Below, piece by piece: positions 61,967 through 64,000 of a stretch of DNA of 64,000 nucleotides. The stretch is from Thermococcus sp. CX2. Lineage in GTDB: Archaea > Methanobacteriota_B > Thermococci > Thermococcales > Thermococcaceae. The stretch covers positions 62,001 to 126,000 of the forward strand of contig NZ_SNUQ01000003.1 of assembly GCF_012027555.1 (NCBI RefSeq). The letters run 5' to 3'. Every line of letters begins with the position of its first letter. Position 1 is the stretch's first letter. Below the pieces are notes generated by a model. It saw only the letters and a list, made by a program, of their open reading frames with translations, had not been told where the DNA came from and searched no databases. The translations under genes were made by a program, and so were the position numbers.

Positions 61967-62248
61967 ATGGACGTTAAGGAGATAATCAGGATACTCGACG
62001 AAAAGGGAGAGGTCAGTCTGGAAACCTGGAAGGCCGTTTCCGTTAAGAAGAATGGGGATGGGACAGTTGATATTCTTTACAAGAATCTCCATGTGGGCAC
62101 TGATGACGATCCAGTCTTTCTATGGATTTATGCGAACGTTGTGGAGGATGACTGGGACGTCAGGGTCTTGGAGAGGATTACGTTCAAGCGGGAAGACTTG
62201 GCATGGCTTCTCCGCTATGTTGCCAAGAAAAAAGGCGAAGGTTTATAA
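61967..62248 (+). CDS. Conserved protein of unknown function
   Basis: A 93-aa protein (MDVKEIIRILDEKGEVSLET at the start, then VKKNGDGTVDILYKNLHVG, and a helical end). Alternating strand/helix pattern; no motif recognised. GGAAGGTG precedes the ATG at 61967. It lies between PDCD5 and TFB, so it may be part of the same transcript. Confidence 0.78.
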   Translation: MDVKEIIRILDEKGEVSLETWKAVSVKKNGDGTVDILYKNLHVGTDDDPVFLWIYANVVEDDWDVRVLERITFKREDLAWLLRYVAKKKGEGL

Positions 62249-62286
62249 ACACTTTATAAAAAAGCCGCCCCAGTGGGGGTGTTGGA

Positions 62287-63186
62287 GTGAGCAAGCGTAG
62301 GGTCTGCCCGGTCTGCGGTTCGATGGAGTTCATCTACGACCCGGGTAGGGGCGAGGTCATTTGTAAGGTTTGCGGTTACGTTATTGAGGAAAACGTCATC
62401 GATATGGGTCCAGAGTGGCGCGCTTTTGATGCATCTCAGAGGGAGAAGAGGGCTCGCGTCGGTGCTCCCGAGAGCATTCTCCTCCACGATAAAGGCCTTT
62501 CCACTGACATAGGTGTCGACAGGAACCTCTCGGGTCTTATGCGTGAGAAGATGTACCGCCTGAGGAAGTGGCAGTCCAGGCTGAGGGTTAGCGACGCTGC
62601 CGAGCGTAACTTGGCTTTTGCCCTGAGTGAGCTCGACAGGATAGCCTCCCAGCTTAAACTTCCAAGACATGTCGAGGAGGAGGCCGCAAGACTCTACCGT
62701 GAGGCAGTGAGAAAGGGTCTCATAAGGGGCCGCTCGATTGAGAGCGTTATAGCAGCGTGTGTTTACGCCGCCTGCAGGTTGCTTAAGGTCCCCAGGACGC
62801 TCGACGAGATAGCGGACATCTCCCGCGTCGACAAGAAGGAGATAGGCAGGAGCTTCCGTTTTATAGCGAGGAACCTCAACTTGACACCTAAAAAGCTCTT
62901 TGTCAAGCCCACTGACTACGTTAACAAGTTCGCCGATGAACTGGGTCTGAGCGAGAGGGTCAGGAGGAGGGCCATAGCCATACTCGAGGAGGCCTATGAT
63001 AGGGGCCTCACGAGCGGAAAGAGCCCTGCTGGACTGGTCGCGGCGGCGCTATATATCGCTGGCCTGCTAGAGGATGAGAAGAGAACCCAGAGGGAAGTGG
63101 CCGAAGTAGCCCGCGTTACGGAGGTCACCGTTAGGAACCGCTACAAGGAGCTCGTCGAGAAGCTGAACCTGAAGATTCCGGTTTGA
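62287..63186 (+). CDS. tfb: Transcription initiation factor TFB
   Basis: A 299-aa general transcription factor that bridges TBP-DNA and RNA polymerase. The N-terminal zinc ribbon (CPVCGSMEF then CKVCGYVI) and the B-finger region (DMGPEWRAFDASQREKR) are followed by two cyclin repeats at about residues 110-295. The start is GTG at 62287 with GGGGG about 9 bases upstream. Archaea often have more than one TFB; this is the regular form. No operon partner is clear. Confidence 0.97.
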   Translation: MSKRRVCPVCGSMEFIYDPGRGEVICKVCGYVIEENVIDMGPEWRAFDASQREKRARVGAPESILLHDKGLSTDIGVDRNLSGLMREKMYRLRKWQSRLRVSDAAERNLAFALSELDRIASQLKLPRHVEEEAARLYREAVRKGLIRGRSIESVIAACVYAACRLLKVPRTLDEIADISRVDKKEIGRSFRFIARNLNLTPKKLFVKPTDYVNKFADELGLSERVRRRAIAILEEAYDRGLTSGKSPAGLVAAALYIAGLLEDEKRTQREVAEVARVTEVTVRNRYKELVEKLNLKIPV

Positions 63187-63211
63187 TTTATGGTAATTAA
63201 ATTGGGAGGAG

Positions 63212-64000
63212 TCACCTCCTCCCGAACCAGCTCTCGAGCGTGGACTGCTTCCCCGCTTTTATTGCCTTTTTCAGTCTCTCTAAGCCGTTCTTAACGCGCT
63301 CCTCGCTGAAGTCGTGCTCGTCGCAGAGGAACTTTAAGATGCCCTCCTCGTCGGGCATCCTCCACTCTAACTTGAACTCGTCGGTAACAGGCGGATTGAG
63401 GAAGAACTCCTTTATTGCGTAGAGGTCAATCTCGCTTTCCTTCTGGTACGTCTTGAGCGGATCTTTGGTGCGTTTGACTATAGTCAGGGCTTTTTTGGGT
63501 CCTATGCCCTTGATTCCGCCCGGATTGTAGTCGGTTCCGACTAGGATTGCCATCTCAATCAGCTTTTCCCTGTCGATGCCAAGCTCCTTCAAGACCTCCT
63601 CAAGAACGATGAGTTCGGGCGTGACCTCCACGTAAACGTTTTTCCCGGGGAGCTTTCTCCTTCCTGTTATTGTGAGGTTCCTCACGAGCTTGGGCGCACC
63701 GAAGAGGAGAGAATCGTAGTCCTGACTAGCGGAGGCGTAGACCTTCTTCTTCGCCGCCATGTAGGCCGCTTGAGCTTCGCCTTCGCTTGGGGCCTGAACT
63801 ACTGGGATGCCCATCAGTTCGAGAAGCTTCTTGGCGTCGTTTATCAACCCCTCATTGACGCGCGTTGCCCTCTGGGCGTACTTCTTGGCCTCTTCAAGGT
63901 CGCCCCTCTCAAGGGCCTCGTGCCACTTCTCCTCTGCCTCTTCTCTCGCTTCCCTTCTCTTCTCGAGCTCCTTCCTTTTGAAGTCCGGTGGCTTTCCGTC
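63212..64000 (-). CDS. fen: Flap endonuclease 1 (FEN-1), partial
   Basis: The C-terminal part of FEN-1, which removes 5' flaps in replication and repair; the frame is open to the window edge at 64000, so the N-terminus lies outside. Visible are [20 protein letters not shown] with the Asp-rich active-site SQDYDSLL, the [19 protein letters not shown] helix-hairpin-helix, and a C-terminal PCNA-interacting motif [12 protein letters not shown]. About 263 residues of roughly 340 are in the window. Confidence 0.95.
   Translation of the reverse strand, partial: DGKPPDFKRKELEKRREAREEAEEKWHEALERGDLEEAKKYAQRATRVNEGLINDAKKLLELMGIPVVQAPSEGEAQAAYMAAKKKVYASASQDYDSLLFGAPKLVRNLTITGRRKLPGKNVYVEVTPELIVLEEVLKELGIDREKLIEMAILVGTDYNPGGIKGIGPKKALTIVKRTKDPLKTYQKESEIDLYAIKEFFLNPPVTDEFKLEWRMPDEEGILKFLCDEHDFSEERVKNGLERLKKAIKAGKQSTLESWFGRR

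Overview
The window is a chromosomal segment of a hyperthermophilic euryarchaeon of the order Thermococcales, most likely a Thermococcus species. The gene set points there: aIF2 gamma, aIF6, TFB, FEN-1, a three-subunit RPA, a CDC48-type ATPase, archaeal ether-lipid enzymes, a CGP-CTERM surface protein, DUF835 and DUF2202 proteins, and a free-standing 5S rRNA gene. Genes are tightly packed. Typical signals are GGTGA-type ribosome-binding sites, TATA boxes about 26 bases from the start, and some leaderless transcripts. There is no CRISPR array, no recognisable intact insertion sequence and no tRNA gene. These family assignments come from recognising the proteins, not from a search.

Layout. 1-8.7 kb: a HEAT-like protein, an RNA m5C methyltransferase, a DUF432/MscS channel pair, an HD phosphohydrolase, and the cluster of a PIN protein, aIF2 gamma and ribosomal protein S6e. 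8.7-16.5 kb: Sec61 beta, a PRC-barrel protein, EngB, an Lrp-like regulator, Clp1 RNA kinase, DGGGP synthase, the RPA41-RPA14-RPA32 operon and ScpB. 16.5-28.5 kb: a DUF835 membrane sensor, 5S rRNA, Pcm, several HAD phosphatases, a prepilin peptidase with a tiny class III pilin, two ASCH proteins, archaetidylinositol-phosphate synthase, aTrm56, a SAM hydrolase and NadM. 28.5-43.3 kb is more accessory: two MFS carriers, acetyltransferases, an AT-rich GT-C glycosyltransferase, a carotenoid hydratase, two DUF2202 lipoproteins around a nitrilase, MptE, an Sm-like protein and MobB.

43.3-54.7 kb: decayed toxin-antitoxin relics, PrsW, a JAMM protease, the CDC48/Hsp20 stress block with a Phr-type operator, a second MscS-like protein and an ABC exporter operon. 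54.7-64 kb: methylmalonyl-CoA mutase, a CGP-CTERM protein, then information-processing genes (L39e, L31e, aIF6, L18a, YhbY-like, S19e, PDCD5, TFB) and the 3' part of FEN-1.

The most interesting structure is non-coding. Two 75-nt elements on the minus strand (19213-19287 and 22962-23036) align without gaps and parse as C/D-box guide RNAs: C box, exactly 12 nt, D' box, a 21-nt segment with a GC hairpin, C' box, exactly 12 nt, D box, closed by GGGG/CCCC. The boxes are conserved and the two 12-nt guides differ. One guide complements a universally conserved 23S rRNA segment. The hairpin between D' and C' is unusual. A second candidate is a roughly 125-nt leader before the small gene at 8358-8663; it can form mutually exclusive helices and a pseudoknot, like a riboswitch.
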